Program-made: the position numbers and the translations under genes
Part shown: positions 9,225 to 17,928 of the stretch, one piece after another
How the letters are laid out: each line of letters begins with the position of its first letter
Position numbering within the stretch: the stretch's first letter is position 1
The notes under the pieces: generated by a model
The model's input: the letters and a program-made list of their open reading frames with translations, nothing else
What the model was told of the DNA's origin: nothing
Database searches by the model: none
Origin: a virus
DNA length: 64,000 nt
Virus record (IMG/VR): IMGVR_UViG_3300032088_001800
Span: 1-64,000 of that record
Reading direction: 5' to 3' (one strand)

Positions 9225-10590
9225 TCCAGTCCTCTAATATTTCTCTATATTCAGGAAACACTTTCCTAAAGTTTTTTCTTCTACGTTTATCGTATGCTTG
9301 TATGTATCTTACAAAATCCTGTCTATGTTCAATAGCTGGCTCAGAATTACGTAAATAATCACAGAACCTTTTTATTTGATCCCACTCTTCTAAATAAAGT
9401 CTAGCAAACTTATCTGGGCTATGATACTTTAACCAACTTTCACAGGTAGACTCAATTGCACTTGCATATAGTTCTCTATCCTCAGTATCTAAGAGTGTGC
9501 ATTGTAAATGCGGTGGCCACCGCATAATGTTTATGCTTAGAGGTATCCTATTATATTCAAACGCTTTGTTATACTTTTTTCTAAAGTCCATTACTACGTT
9601 AATAAATTTCTCAAATGTTGGCAATGCTAATATGTTTATAGTTGTCATCATTGCTACTGAACTGTCAGTTTGGTCTAATACTTGTTCTACGTTTGTTATC
9701 CATTGTGCATAGTCTAACCCATCACGCGAGTATTCTGCTTGCTCACCAATACTTTCTAAACTTGTGTACACATCTATTTTTTTGACTTTACCTTTTAGTT
9801 TGTTAATTGACTCTATCAACTTTGTTATTAGTTTATCAGGAACACACAAGTTTGTGTTTATTGCTATTTCTAAATTAGGCTGTGGATTTTCTACTAGCAT
9901 GTCTAGAAGTTTCCATGTTTCTTTACTCATTGTAGGTTCGCCGCCAGTAATACGCAACACCTTTAAATGAGGTAACGCATCAGGAAACCATTTCCAAAAG
10001 GCCTTAACGTAAGGATTTACTTCACTGTTAAGGTAAGGAAACTTTTGTGTCTTTTTGAGATAACTTAGATCATGTGATCCGTGCTTTGTAGGATAAGATC
10101 CGTTTTGCTGTATATCTTCCATCCACTTACTGCTAATTTCAGGTGAACAGTATGAACATGCAAAGTTACATGCATTAGAAAAACTTACTTCTAAGTAACT
10201 TGGATATGTATTTTCATTAGGATTTGATTTTGCAATTTCATCAAATCTATCCCATGCCCAATAGTCGGCTGTCTTATAGTGTCTGTCACTAAAGTAATTT
10301 TTATCTAAGTCTTCTATGTTCCAACAGTAATCACACTCTTTTGGACGTTCTCCGTTCAGCATCATTTCACGCTGTTTCTTTTTGTGTTTACTATTGTGTA
10401 GTGCATGTGGATTACCCATTATTTCACTAATAGGTATTTTATGAGGAGCAGGATGGTGACAACTATGATTATATCCGTTTTGCAAGTATAATGTAGTTTG
10501 TAACCACTTAGCTGTACAGAAACTACAACTTACAGAATTTATCTGTTTCCGTTTCTGCTCAAGTAATTCGATGCGCTTTTCATTACTCAT
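9217..10590 (-). CDS. Twitch-type radical SAM protein (long class)
   Basis: The 457-residue protein is the tandem paralogue of the gene at 7779-9224. Its N-terminal cysteines are SCSFCTAKW (22 and 25), SCHHPAPHKIP (44) and ECDYCW (86 and 89). The catalytic motif CNFACSYC is at 141-148, and LRITGGEPTMS at about 212-222 contacts SAM. NPYVKAFWKWFPD at about 192-204 is shared with the paralogue. The C-terminus, KNFRKVFPEYREIL, echoes the FPEL tails of the short class, so all four twitch-type proteins in this operon probably descend from one ancestor. The gene starts within the stop of the upstream glycosyltransferase gene (4-base overlap). The reaction remains unknown. Confidence 0.9.
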   Translation of the reverse strand: MSNEKRIELLEQKRKQINSVSCSFCTAKWLQTTLYLQNGYNHSCHHPAPHKIPISEIMGNPHALHNSKHKKKQREMMLNGERPKECDYCWNIEDLDKNYFSDRHYKTADYWAWDRFDEIAKSNPNENTYPSYLEVSFSNACNFACSYCSPEISSKWMEDIQQNGSYPTKHGSHDLSYLKKTQKFPYLNSEVNPYVKAFWKWFPDALPHLKVLRITGGEPTMSKETWKLLDMLVENPQPNLEIAINTNLCVPDKLITKLIESINKLKGKVKKIDVYTSLESIGEQAEYSRDGLDYAQWITNVEQVLDQTDSSVAMMTTINILALPTFEKFINVVMDFRKKYNKAFEYNRIPLSINIMRWPPHLQCTLLDTEDRELYASAIESTCESWLKYHSPDKFARLYLEEWDQIKRFCDYLRNSEPAIEHRQDFVRYIQAYDKRRRKNFRKVFPEYREILEDWNA

Positions 10591-11513
10591 TCAGGATCAA
10601 TCACAAACTGTTGCTTTGGGTTTCTACTTGGGTTTTGGTATACCGTCTTAAAGAACTTGCTCTGTTGAGCGTCTAAGGGCTCAACAGCAATAGGAATATT
10701 TAATTCTTTTATTAATTTAGTTCCGAGTTCTGTAGAATAATACTCAATGTCTTCTTGTACTAATTTACCTTTTTCTTCCCACATAGCGTTTAGATATTCA
10801 AAGTCACGCACTTGTACATAATCCCAGTCAGTACACATTGTTTGGTACAGCCCTTCTCTAGCACCGTATATAGCCCAAGCACCGTTTCGTACATCAGAAC
10901 CTAGCATTAACCAAATCCATAATCTATGCAAATTCTTCCAATGACCTTTTAGAAATTGTTCTTGTGTAGGCTTTACACCTTGATCTAGTGCCATCTTAAC
11001 ACCTTCTCTAAATCCTGCACGCCATGCTTGTTGTGGTGTTTCGTTATTATATACATAACTGTAACAACTATTTTGTTGTATATACTTTAAGTCCCAACAA
11101 AAGTCTACTTGTGCATGTGGATTATCTGGATCTGCATTTTCGTGTGTTTTCATATCTAATACATACTGCTTTGGCCAACACTTTAGTCCGCCATTACCAT
11201 ACATAAGTCCATTAATAACATTTTTGCCGCACCAACTAATTACACTATGTTCCAAATCGGCGTGAGCGTCAAAGTCAATTTCTTGTACAAGGAACTCTGG
11301 GTTAATTTGATTGTCACCATCAACTGTAATAAATCTGTCAGTTTCACTTAATTTTGCACATGCTTTGTGTGCAGCGTCACTACCTTTTACTCCATGTACA
11401 CGTTTAGCCCAAGGAATCTTACTACACAAGTCCGCATAGTTCTTTTCAGCGTTAGGCTCGTCATAAGACAAATAGATTATATCATAATCAATAACTTTAA
11501 ATTTATTACTCAT
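10587..11513 (-). CDS. GT-A (GT2-like) glycosyltransferase-like protein
   Basis: This 308-residue protein begins with a Rossmann-like strand, DYDIIYLSYDEPNAEKNY, then KRVHGVKGSDAAHKAC. RFITVDGDNQINPEF carries a DGDN at residues 65-68, the position and form of the metal-binding DxD of GT-A transferases. This order matches family 2-type glycosyltransferases. The later part (WGAREG-like turns and several Trp and Tyr residues) does not match a family I can name. It probably transfers a sugar from a nucleotide sugar in the cytoplasm; donor and acceptor are unknown. It overlaps both neighbours by 4-8 bases. The alternative is a non-enzymatic GT-A-fold protein. Confidence 0.65.
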   Translation of the reverse strand: MSNKFKVIDYDIIYLSYDEPNAEKNYADLCSKIPWAKRVHGVKGSDAAHKACAKLSETDRFITVDGDNQINPEFLVQEIDFDAHADLEHSVISWCGKNVINGLMYGNGGLKCWPKQYVLDMKTHENADPDNPHAQVDFCWDLKYIQQNSCYSYVYNNETPQQAWRAGFREGVKMALDQGVKPTQEQFLKGHWKNLHRLWIWLMLGSDVRNGAWAIYGAREGLYQTMCTDWDYVQVRDFEYLNAMWEEKGKLVQEDIEYYSTELGTKLIKELNIPIAVEPLDAQQSKFFKTVYQNPSRNPKQQFVIDPE

Positions 11514-12123
11514 TAATTACCTCATGCTTATATGTTTCAAAATACTTTGCAGTATAAACGCTTACAACATTATTTTTAAATTCAAACTTTGATTCAAATG
11601 GAAAATTAAATTCATCTGTTTTAATTAAATCATTTACTGAAAGACGTAATGACCTTAATAGAATATTAGGATCGTACTTTTCTGTAATACTAAAGAATAT
11701 ATTACTATTAATATTTACTGCTTCTGAATTCAAAAATTCACGCAAAGACTTACTTACTTTAATTGTCCAACTTTGTTTAATATTATCTTGGAAAATAATT
11801 AAATCACAATCACCGTCAACAAACATAGGTACTTCATAAAGTGTATTGTATACGTGATCATTTTCAGTTTCTAAGTCGCCTCTTTCTCTAAGTGTGTATT
11901 CTTTAAGGCCAATGTCAAAAACAACTTTGTATTCATTCATTGTCTTTGTGCCAGACATGATCTCTGTTATACTATTTGCATCTACTTCAATATAAGAATT
12001 ATCATCGTTACCTTTTTTGCCTACTCTAATAAGTTCTCCAGTATCTGTGTCAAATTCTACAAAAGTTTTTGTTGGTACTTGTAGCCCTTGAATCATATCT
12101 AAGAATGTATTTGTTTCAGACAT
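11506..12123 (-). CDS. Hypothetical protein of the accessory operon
   Basis: I do not recognise this 205-residue protein. It is acidic, with many Asn, Asp and Glu residues, and reads as a mixed alpha/beta soluble protein. Strand-like stretches such as KTFVEFDTDTGELIRVGKK and CDLIIFQDNIKQSWTIKVSK suggest a beta-rich domain. There is no cysteine motif, signal peptide or membrane segment. It lies between the GT2-like and the GT8-like transferase genes with 8-base overlaps on both sides, so it is translated with them. It may be an accessory subunit or a substrate of the pathway. The reading frame is long, shares the operon's coupling pattern and has normal phage codon use, so it is almost certainly a real gene. 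Confidence 0.7.
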   Translation of the reverse strand: MSETNTFLDMIQGLQVPTKTFVEFDTDTGELIRVGKKGNDDNSYIEVDANSITEIMSGTKTMNEYKVVFDIGLKEYTLRERGDLETENDHVYNTLYEVPMFVDGDCDLIIFQDNIKQSWTIKVSKSLREFLNSEAVNINSNIFFSITEKYDPNILLRSLRLSVNDLIKTDEFNFPFESKFEFKNNVVSVYTAKYFETYKHEVINE

Positions 12124-12961
12124 CTAATAACTCCTCGTATCTCTTTATAACAGCGCCTTCTATAAAGTCTTTTTCTGTGTAATGTAAAATACCTGTTTGT
12201 ATGTGATTACCTAACTTTAAATTACAATCTTTATCCATATAAACACTGATTCTGTTTTGCCATTTGTTTATTGCTTCGTGCCAATCTTGTATTCTTGGCT
12301 TCATATGTGTAAAACTTGGAAACTTTACTCTTGTATTCGTAATTTCAGAGTCACAATCTAAAATCTTAGATACAATAGCTGCACTTACATCAATACTACA
12401 ACGCTTAGGATAATGTTCTTTAACATATTGCCCGTAGAATAATTCCCAATTATTAACTACAAGTTCTAACCAAGTATAAAACTTATGAGAAAACTCACAT
12501 TTCTTAAAGTAATGCAATCCTGAGTACAAGTTAGGCAATTCATTTGCAGTAAATGCTTTGCGATAATAATCACTAGTAACTAAATCACCTCTATACGTGT
12601 AAACATTACTTACAAAGTACATTTCATAGTTTTCTAAAAACTTTACCCATGAGTCAATATCTTGCAACACTAACATATCTGTATCTAACACCAACGTTCT
12701 TGTATAAGGAGATACATGATATATTTTCCAGCGATTTGATATTTTCCAATTTTCTTTTTCTGCACTGTCAGTCCATGGTATTTCAATAATGTTATCAAAA
12801 AATCTTTGATACTGTGCAGGTACTTCGTCATTAGTGATAAGACTAACAGGAATACCAGGATTAGTTTTTGCAATACTCATTGCTGTAACACATGCTTGCT
12901 GAACATAGTCGTCAACATCATTATTTTGCGCAAGCATTACAATACCAAAATTATCTTCCAT
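12116..12961 (-). CDS. GT8-like glycosyltransferase
   Basis: With the ATG at 12961 the protein has 281 residues. That start has a Shine-Dalgarno AAGGAG about 8 bases upstream, which makes it preferable to a TTG at 12979. The N-terminus has the GT-A pattern FGIVMLAQNNDVDDY and GIPVSLITND. Then RTLVLDTDMLVLQDID carries the metal-binding DTD at 93-95. This is the family 8 arrangement (glycogenin/LgtC type). The C-terminus contains HIQTGILHYTEKDF, with a His where LgtC-type enzymes hold the donor. It is a paralogue of the next gene upstream (12951-13808). It probably adds a hexose to a glycan or protein; the target is unknown. Confidence 0.75.
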   Translation of the reverse strand: MEDNFGIVMLAQNNDVDDYVQQACVTAMSIAKTNPGIPVSLITNDEVPAQYQRFFDNIIEIPWTDSAEKENWKISNRWKIYHVSPYTRTLVLDTDMLVLQDIDSWVKFLENYEMYFVSNVYTYRGDLVTSDYYRKAFTANELPNLYSGLHYFKKCEFSHKFYTWLELVVNNWELFYGQYVKEHYPKRCSIDVSAAIVSKILDCDSEITNTRVKFPSFTHMKPRIQDWHEAINKWQNRISVYMDKDCNLKLGNHIQTGILHYTEKDFIEGAVIKRYEELLDV

Positions 12962-13808
12962 TGGATGTCTCCTTGTCAATTTGTCTTACAAGACTAAATT
13001 TATTCATTACGTGAATACTTTGTCCTCTAGTTCGAAGTGCTGTGTATTCTCCTATATGTTTTTCTTTTTCAACTAAGAAAAGCATGTTGTCATTATCTAA
13101 ATCCCACAATATATCTTTATCTAAAGTGTACAATAGTTTTCCAGGCAAAGGTGTTACAAAGCCACCTTGCTGAAATCCATTCATCATGTGTATTGCTATA
13201 CTAAATGCAAAGTCATTTCTAAACATTTTGCTAGGTATTTGATAAACTCTTCTGTAGTGATCATATTCATCTTGTATATGTGCAACTAAATCAAAAAATC
13301 TTTCGTTAATACTTGTTTTTTTGAAGTATACAACAGTAGCCCAATAAAAATCTACACTACTATCACTTACATACTTAAATTCTCTTGGATTTCTAATGTT
13401 AGATATGTCTATGCTATCTCGATATATTGAAAAGTCATTTACACTACCAAATACATTTTTAAGTAAAGAGTTAGACACTACATAATCAGTGTCCATAAGT
13501 ATTGTTTCATTATACGGAGAGAATCTGTATGCATTAAATCTATCTAAATTTTTGAAATGCGCACGTTGGCTACTCATTGCGCCATCGTTGAATGTTCTGC
13601 CGTTGTCTTTAATCCAAGGTTCAATTGGAATAACCTGATCAAATACTGCTGTATCAAATTCACGTTCTAAATAATGGATAGAATCTGTTACTAGAGTCGT
13701 TGGCACGCCTAAGTATTGCTTTACACGTTTAGCTAAGAAATATGCTTGTTTGATATAATCAATTTGATCATTATTTCTAGCAAATAATAGTACGCCTTTG
13801 CTACTCAT
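12951..13808 (-). CDS. GT8-like glycosyltransferase
   Basis: This 285-residue paralogue of the gene at 12116-12961 starts KGVLLFARNNDQIDYIKQAY, followed by GVPTTLVTDSIHYL. ETILMDTDYVVSN carries the DTD at 106-108. The acceptor half has FYWATVVYFKKTS and NDFAFSIAIHMMNGF, and the protein ends near GQSIHVMNKF, where a His could bind the donor phosphate as in family 8. The gene overlaps the small first gene of the operon by 8 bases and the next by 11. Two GT8-like enzymes side by side suggest successive sugar additions to one acceptor. The enzymatic class is reasonably secure, the substrate is not. Confidence 0.72.
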   Translation of the reverse strand: MSSKGVLLFARNNDQIDYIKQAYFLAKRVKQYLGVPTTLVTDSIHYLEREFDTAVFDQVIPIEPWIKDNGRTFNDGAMSSQRAHFKNLDRFNAYRFSPYNETILMDTDYVVSNSLLKNVFGSVNDFSIYRDSIDISNIRNPREFKYVSDSSVDFYWATVVYFKKTSINERFFDLVAHIQDEYDHYRRVYQIPSKMFRNDFAFSIAIHMMNGFQQGGFVTPLPGKLLYTLDKDILWDLDNDNMLFLVEKEKHIGEYTALRTRGQSIHVMNKFSLVRQIDKETSNGR

Positions 13809-14151
13809 AGTCTACTAAATTTTCCACTGACCTATTTGACTTTATTTTTTCATATTCTGCAAAATAATTATTTGAAGCAGTAAAGTAAACATCTAAAATG
13901 TCGTCATAGAATGATTCTAAACTTAGAATGTTTGTAGGTATATCGTTGTCATCTGTAAGCACTGCTTCTTCAAGACCCTTTTCAACTAATAGACCTACAA
14001 ATGTAATCAGTTCTTTAGTAACAGAAAATTGACATCCGTTTGTATAGTACAATAAATCTTCAAAATATTTTTCTTTAAGTAATCTTTTTTGGTTATTCAT
14101 AGTAACCATGAAGTTACTAAAGTCCAATGCTTTTTCTAGACGTTCATCCAT
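13801..14151 (-). CDS. Small hypothetical protein, first gene of the accessory operon
   Basis: The protein has 116 residues and is not recognised. It looks mostly helical, with a charged N-terminus (MDERLEKALDF), a central KELITFVGLLVEKGLEE helix and an acidic C-terminus. The start has a GGAG Shine-Dalgarno 6 bases upstream and lies about 25 bases downstream of a sigma70-like promoter, so it opens the transcript of the accessory operon. It overlaps the downstream GT8-like gene by 8 bases. Its position suggests a regulator or an assembly or translation leader for the operon, but no motif supports any one of these. Confidence 0.7.
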   Translation of the reverse strand: MDERLEKALDFSNFMVTMNNQKRLLKEKYFEDLLYYTNGCQFSVTKELITFVGLLVEKGLEEAVLTDDNDIPTNILSLESFYDDILDVYFTASNNYFAEYEKIKSNRSVENLVDYE

Positions 14152-14174
14152 AAGGCTCTCCGAGTTATTATAAT

Positions 14175-14203
14175 AGTATATAATACTTTTTGGATTTTGT
14201 CAA
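14175..14203 (-). promoter_or_regulatory. Sigma70-type promoter of the accessory operon
   Basis: On the minus strand TTGACA (14203-14198) is followed by exactly 17 bases and TATACT (14180-14175). The start codon of the first operon gene is 24 bases further down. The element lacks the late TAAATA motif, so host RNA polymerase with its housekeeping sigma factor should read it early. The -10 lies in a near-palindromic AGTAT-TAT-ATACT. Confidence 0.7.
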
Positions 14204-14214
14204 GAAGAACCTGA

Positions 14215-15426
14215 CTAGATAGTTTGTAAAATTGTACCTGTTACAGGTGAAATATCAACAGTAGTATAATCTACTTCATCTATTGTAAATGTACCAGATG
14301 GACGGAATAGTTGAACACTAGAATTTAATGTTCCAGTAACATCTTCGTCAATATCAAAGAATGGTGCTTGTGATGGAGGGCTATCAAGATCTTGGAAACG
14401 TACTCTAAATCTTATTTCAGTGTTGCTTATTTCTCTTACATAGATATCCCAGTCATTATCTACATAATCACTACCTGAATAATTAGCAAGTAAAGTGTAC
14501 CCTGCACTAAGACCTATATAATTGCCTTTATTAGCTTGTATTGTTGCAGAACCTGATGTTGTTGTTGCTGATCTGCCAAAAGTAACTATCCCAGCTGTGG
14601 ATAATAACGAGCGCCAGTCATTTGTCTTTAGTCCTGAACCACCAGTTATACTAGAAAATATTCTAATCTCGCCGCCAGCATTAAAAAATCCTTGACGTTC
14701 GTTTGCGTTTTGCCAGTTTACACTAAACTCGTGTGTAAGTGTGCCGTTCCAATTTGTAAATCTTTGTCTTGATATTGTAGAACCTGTACCGTCACGTAGA
14801 TCATCTAAATCGTACTGACCAGCTCCTTGAGCAAATAAGTTTGCTTCAATCTGTGTCATTAAAGATTCTAATTGTCCAAGTATAGTATCGTCAACTATGT
14901 CAACTTGTGCTGTCGGTGTAAAGTCTGCAAGAGGATTAGTACCTGTTTGATGTACTCTAGCTGCCATAATATCAAGGTAAAGATTAAACCACTGTGTTGC
15001 TGTTATTCTATCACCACGTACTTCACGCAATCTATGAGTACCTACTGTTCCGCTTACAGCAACAGCAATTTTAGAGCTGTTATTAATTGCAGCAGTAGTG
15101 TGTAATGTAAATGTATTTGCACCTGTTCGATTTACATAATAGTAGTCTTCGTTATTAAGGCCGTAAATATCTTGATTTCCGCGGTTATCGTATAATACTA
15201 AATCCCCGTCTATTAATCCGTGATTATTTATTGTTATAACACTAGAATTACTTATAGAACTTGCTACAGCCCAGTTTACATTTCTATAATTGATAGCAGT
15301 TACGTTTCCGCTTCTAATAGGCTGTGCATACCCTGTTGTACTAGATGGCAGTGTTGGATTGCCATAAACCGAGGCAATTCTATTTTGCAAATTATTGAAT
15401 CGTGTTGCTAGTACTGATGTAGGCAT
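14215..15426 (-). CDS. Virion structural protein, fibre/appendage type
   Basis: This 403-residue protein is a paralogue of the gene at 15467-16396. Shared parts are the N-terminal ATRFNNLQNRIASVYGN, the block around RVHQTGTNPL, and a C-terminal domain with FFNAGGEIRIF and GSGLKTNDWRSLL. It has an extra module of about 85 residues (roughly 38-125) with ITINNHGLIDGDLVLYDN and a YYVNRTGANTFTLHT turn, a beta-rich insertion common in marine phage fibres. It is probably a tail fibre or baseplate decoration protein. A late-type element lies 27 bases upstream. It is the last gene of the long structural block. Confidence 0.65.
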   Translation of the reverse strand: MPTSVLATRFNNLQNRIASVYGNPTLPSSTTGYAQPIRSGNVTAINYRNVNWAVASSISNSSVITINNHGLIDGDLVLYDNRGNQDIYGLNNEDYYYVNRTGANTFTLHTTAAINNSSKIAVAVSGTVGTHRLREVRGDRITATQWFNLYLDIMAARVHQTGTNPLADFTPTAQVDIVDDTILGQLESLMTQIEANLFAQGAGQYDLDDLRDGTGSTISRQRFTNWNGTLTHEFSVNWQNANERQGFFNAGGEIRIFSSITGGSGLKTNDWRSLLSTAGIVTFGRSATTTSGSATIQANKGNYIGLSAGYTLLANYSGSDYVDNDWDIYVREISNTEIRFRVRFQDLDSPPSQAPFFDIDEDVTGTLNSSVQLFRPSGTFTIDEVDYTTVDISPVTGTILQTI

Positions 15427-15452
15427 GCGAGCTCCGTAACTGTATCACATAA

Positions 15453-15461
15453 CTATTTATG
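15453..15461 (-). promoter_or_regulatory. Late-type promoter element (CATAAATAG)
   Basis: On the minus strand CATAAATAG lies 27 bases upstream of the start at 15426. It matches the single-box late promoters of T4-like phages (TATAAATA), which need the gp55 sigma factor. Confidence 0.55.
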
Positions 15462-15466
15462 CGTAG

Positions 15467-16396
15467 TTAAAGTATGATAGAATTAAACAGATTTGGTGCT
15501 TCTACTTCAACGCTTGGACCTGTTGCTCGGTATACTTGTATAATGCTTTTTAATATTCCGTCAACACTTTCATCAACACCGCCAGCAATACCTCCTGGAG
15601 GTACTGGTAATATAGGACTATCACCAGTGTCTTCGTCTCTATATGATATTAAAAACTTAATTACACTGTTATTTTGCTTTTTAGCAGCAATAGTATATCT
15701 GTTTTCAGCATATGCTGCATTTACGTCACTACCTACTTTTTGGTAAATTAATTGATATGTTGTAGTTAAATCATAGAATCCAACACCATATGCTTGTCCA
15801 GATCCTGAAGATGCTGTAGTATTATATTTAAACTGTACTGTGCCTGCATTGTTAAGAATTACACGCCAATCATCTGTCTTTAATTCTGAGCCACCTGATA
15901 ATGTACTGTAGAAACGTAATTGTCCGCCACTATTAAAGAAGTGCCTTGCTCCATCTGCATTTTCAAATGTTACTTCGACTTCGTGTTGTAAATTGCCACT
16001 CCAACCTGTTTCTCTTGTGCTAGTTACACCTGCTGTTAAACTTGCTTGTGAGTCATTGATCTGAAATCTGTCAGCTTCAATGTTTAGCATTAAACTTTCA
16101 AAAGCACTTACTGCTTTAGCTACATAAGGCGAAGTATCATCGTCAATAATTAAATCTGCAACATTTATTGATTGTATTTGAGTAGGAACTATACCTGTCT
16201 GATGGGTTCTTGCTCTACTCATATCTAAGTACAACCCTTGCATGTCGGCTGCTGTAACTGTTGCACTTGCAAGTGCTTGATCACTTGCTAGTGTTTGGCC
16301 GTAACCGTCGGAACCACTACCATTACCTTGTATTGTTGCAATACGAGATTGTAAGTTGTTGAACCTTGCTGCTGTAATTAGATCACCGACTGCCAT
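15467..16396 (-). CDS. Virion structural protein, fibre/appendage type
   Basis: The 309-residue protein begins MAVGDLITAARFNNLQSRIA and then GYGQ, a start typical of structural proteins in marine T4-like phages. The C-terminal domain carries EVTFENADGARHFFNSGGQL, GGSELKTDDWRVIL and a final beta-rich region. The paralogue at 14215-15426 has the same plan plus an inserted module. It probably forms a small fibre or baseplate appendage together with the adjacent fibre proteins. The gene follows the 499-residue fibre gene after 9 bases, so it shares that transcript. No enzymatic motif is visible. Confidence 0.65.
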   Translation of the reverse strand: MAVGDLITAARFNNLQSRIATIQGNGSGSDGYGQTLASDQALASATVTAADMQGLYLDMSRARTHQTGIVPTQIQSINVADLIIDDDTSPYVAKAVSAFESLMLNIEADRFQINDSQASLTAGVTSTRETGWSGNLQHEVEVTFENADGARHFFNSGGQLRFYSTLSGGSELKTDDWRVILNNAGTVQFKYNTTASSGSGQAYGVGFYDLTTTYQLIYQKVGSDVNAAYAENRYTIAAKKQNNSVIKFLISYRDEDTGDSPILPVPPGGIAGGVDESVDGILKSIIQVYRATGPSVEVEAPNLFNSIIL

Positions 16397-16405
16397 AACT
16401 TTTCC

Positions 16406-17905
16406 TTATACCTTAAGTACGCATTCTACTAGCTTTTCACCTTCGTCACTATTGCTTTCTAATGCAATACCAACTAATGCTGTTGCTGCAATAGTTGAAC
16501 AAACACCATCTTCCCAAGCATACACAGGTTGTCCTTTTGAAACTGGTCCAGATACTCTTACTGGAACACGCCCTTTAAGACCAATTGCTTGACCGTCTGC
16601 TTCACTGTTCATTAAGTATGCTGGTTTTTCTGAAATAACACCTATACACATATTACTTGCACTTGCTGCTTTTGTTTCAGCTTCTCCGCCTACTGCCATT
16701 GCTGTACCTACTGGATATTCTTCGTCAGTTGTATACTTTTCTGCAAGGTCAGCATATTGTGCTTCAGTTGCTCTACCTTCAAATGTTACTGCTCTAAGTT
16801 TGTTGTCTGATGTTCTTATAGCTATTGTACCGTTTGGCGCTGCTGCTGGACTTTGTGCTGAACTTGCAGAAATATAATTTCCACCTTCGCCTCTAAGTGT
16901 ATCAGCTTTTGTTGCTACTCCTACAAAACTTGTTGCATAAACATTTGCCCATCGTAGTGATTCACTACCAAGGTTCTTTGTATTATCTACAGCTGGAACC
17001 ATTCCATCTGATACTATTGAAAGAACATGCTGTGTTGTACTTGTACCATCATTTACTTTGAAAGCAATTTTACTATTTGCACCAACAGTATGTTCTATAA
17101 TACCTGCGCCTTGTAACGAACCTGCCGCTGTTTCAACACGAATTTTTAGATCTAAACTGTCGCCTAATGCAATTCCGTTGTCTTTTTGGAAATTAACTAC
17201 TTCAGTAAATACTGTAGCCGAGCCTGGTGCTGCAATAACATATTGACTTGCGTCAACACCGCCTAATTTCAATGCGTTTGTAGATGTTCCCCAAAATCTG
17301 TGATCACCTGTTGTTATGCCAGTGTCAGGGGTATTGACAAGCGTGATGCCTTTTTTGATTTTGGCAAATCCTGAAATTGGATTTGAATCTGAAAGTTGAA
17401 ATGCTGTAGCACTATGTATTGTAATTACTTCGTCGGAAATAATACCTTCAATAATTGTATGTGGCCCGCCAACAGTATCAAGAACTTGACGACTACGCAT
17501 TTGGGTAACACCTTCGCCTGCATTCTGTGGTCCAATTAATATAAAGTTTGTGCCATCAAACACATATAGTTGTTTGTTTGATACGTCCCACCAAAAGTCA
17601 CCTTGTGTTAGTCCTGTTGGTTGTGCTGCTTCAACTTCTGAGCCACCTGTTGTACGCCATTTATTTCCATCGTAAAACTTTAATTTGTTAATAGTACTAT
17701 CGTACCAAAGCTGCCCACTAATTGCACGTGGTGGAGGATTAGCTCCACTAAAGTTTTCTAACAAAAACAACATGTTTTCGTTTTGAATTTCACCATATCC
17801 TGCATAGTTTTTGCCGATGAATTTTAGATCAGTTGTTGTATCAACTGTACCATCTTCAACTATTGTTAGGATAGTGTTATTATATCTATCTATTTGATAA
17901 GCCAT
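16406..17905 (-). CDS. Tail fibre-type protein
   Basis: This 499-residue protein has the N-terminal module shared by three consecutive genes. The module consists of IGKNYAGYGEIQNENML, LLENFSGANPPP, GQLWYDSTINKLKFYDG and GDFWWDVSNKQLYVFDG, ending in IGPQ. The middle has beta-rich repeats with HTVGANSKIAFKVNDG and TKNLGSESLRWANVYATSF. The C-terminal third (MCIGVISEKPAYLMNSEADG, then GRVPVRVSGPVSKGQPVYAW) resembles a small beta-barrel seen in phage fibre C-termini. It has no collar domain, unlike the gene at 20017. It likely forms part of a trimeric host-recognition fibre. A late-type element precedes it. Confidence 0.75.
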   Translation of the reverse strand: MAYQIDRYNNTILTIVEDGTVDTTTDLKFIGKNYAGYGEIQNENMLFLLENFSGANPPPRAISGQLWYDSTINKLKFYDGNKWRTTGGSEVEAAQPTGLTQGDFWWDVSNKQLYVFDGTNFILIGPQNAGEGVTQMRSRQVLDTVGGPHTIIEGIISDEVITIHSATAFQLSDSNPISGFAKIKKGITLVNTPDTGITTGDHRFWGTSTNALKLGGVDASQYVIAAPGSATVFTEVVNFQKDNGIALGDSLDLKIRVETAAGSLQGAGIIEHTVGANSKIAFKVNDGTSTTQHVLSIVSDGMVPAVDNTKNLGSESLRWANVYATSFVGVATKADTLRGEGGNYISASSAQSPAAAPNGTIAIRTSDNKLRAVTFEGRATEAQYADLAEKYTTDEEYPVGTAMAVGGEAETKAASASNMCIGVISEKPAYLMNSEADGQAIGLKGRVPVRVSGPVSKGQPVYAWEDGVCSTIAATALVGIALESNSDEGEKLVECVLKV

Positions 17906-17928
17906 TTGTTACCCCTAATGCTTTAATA

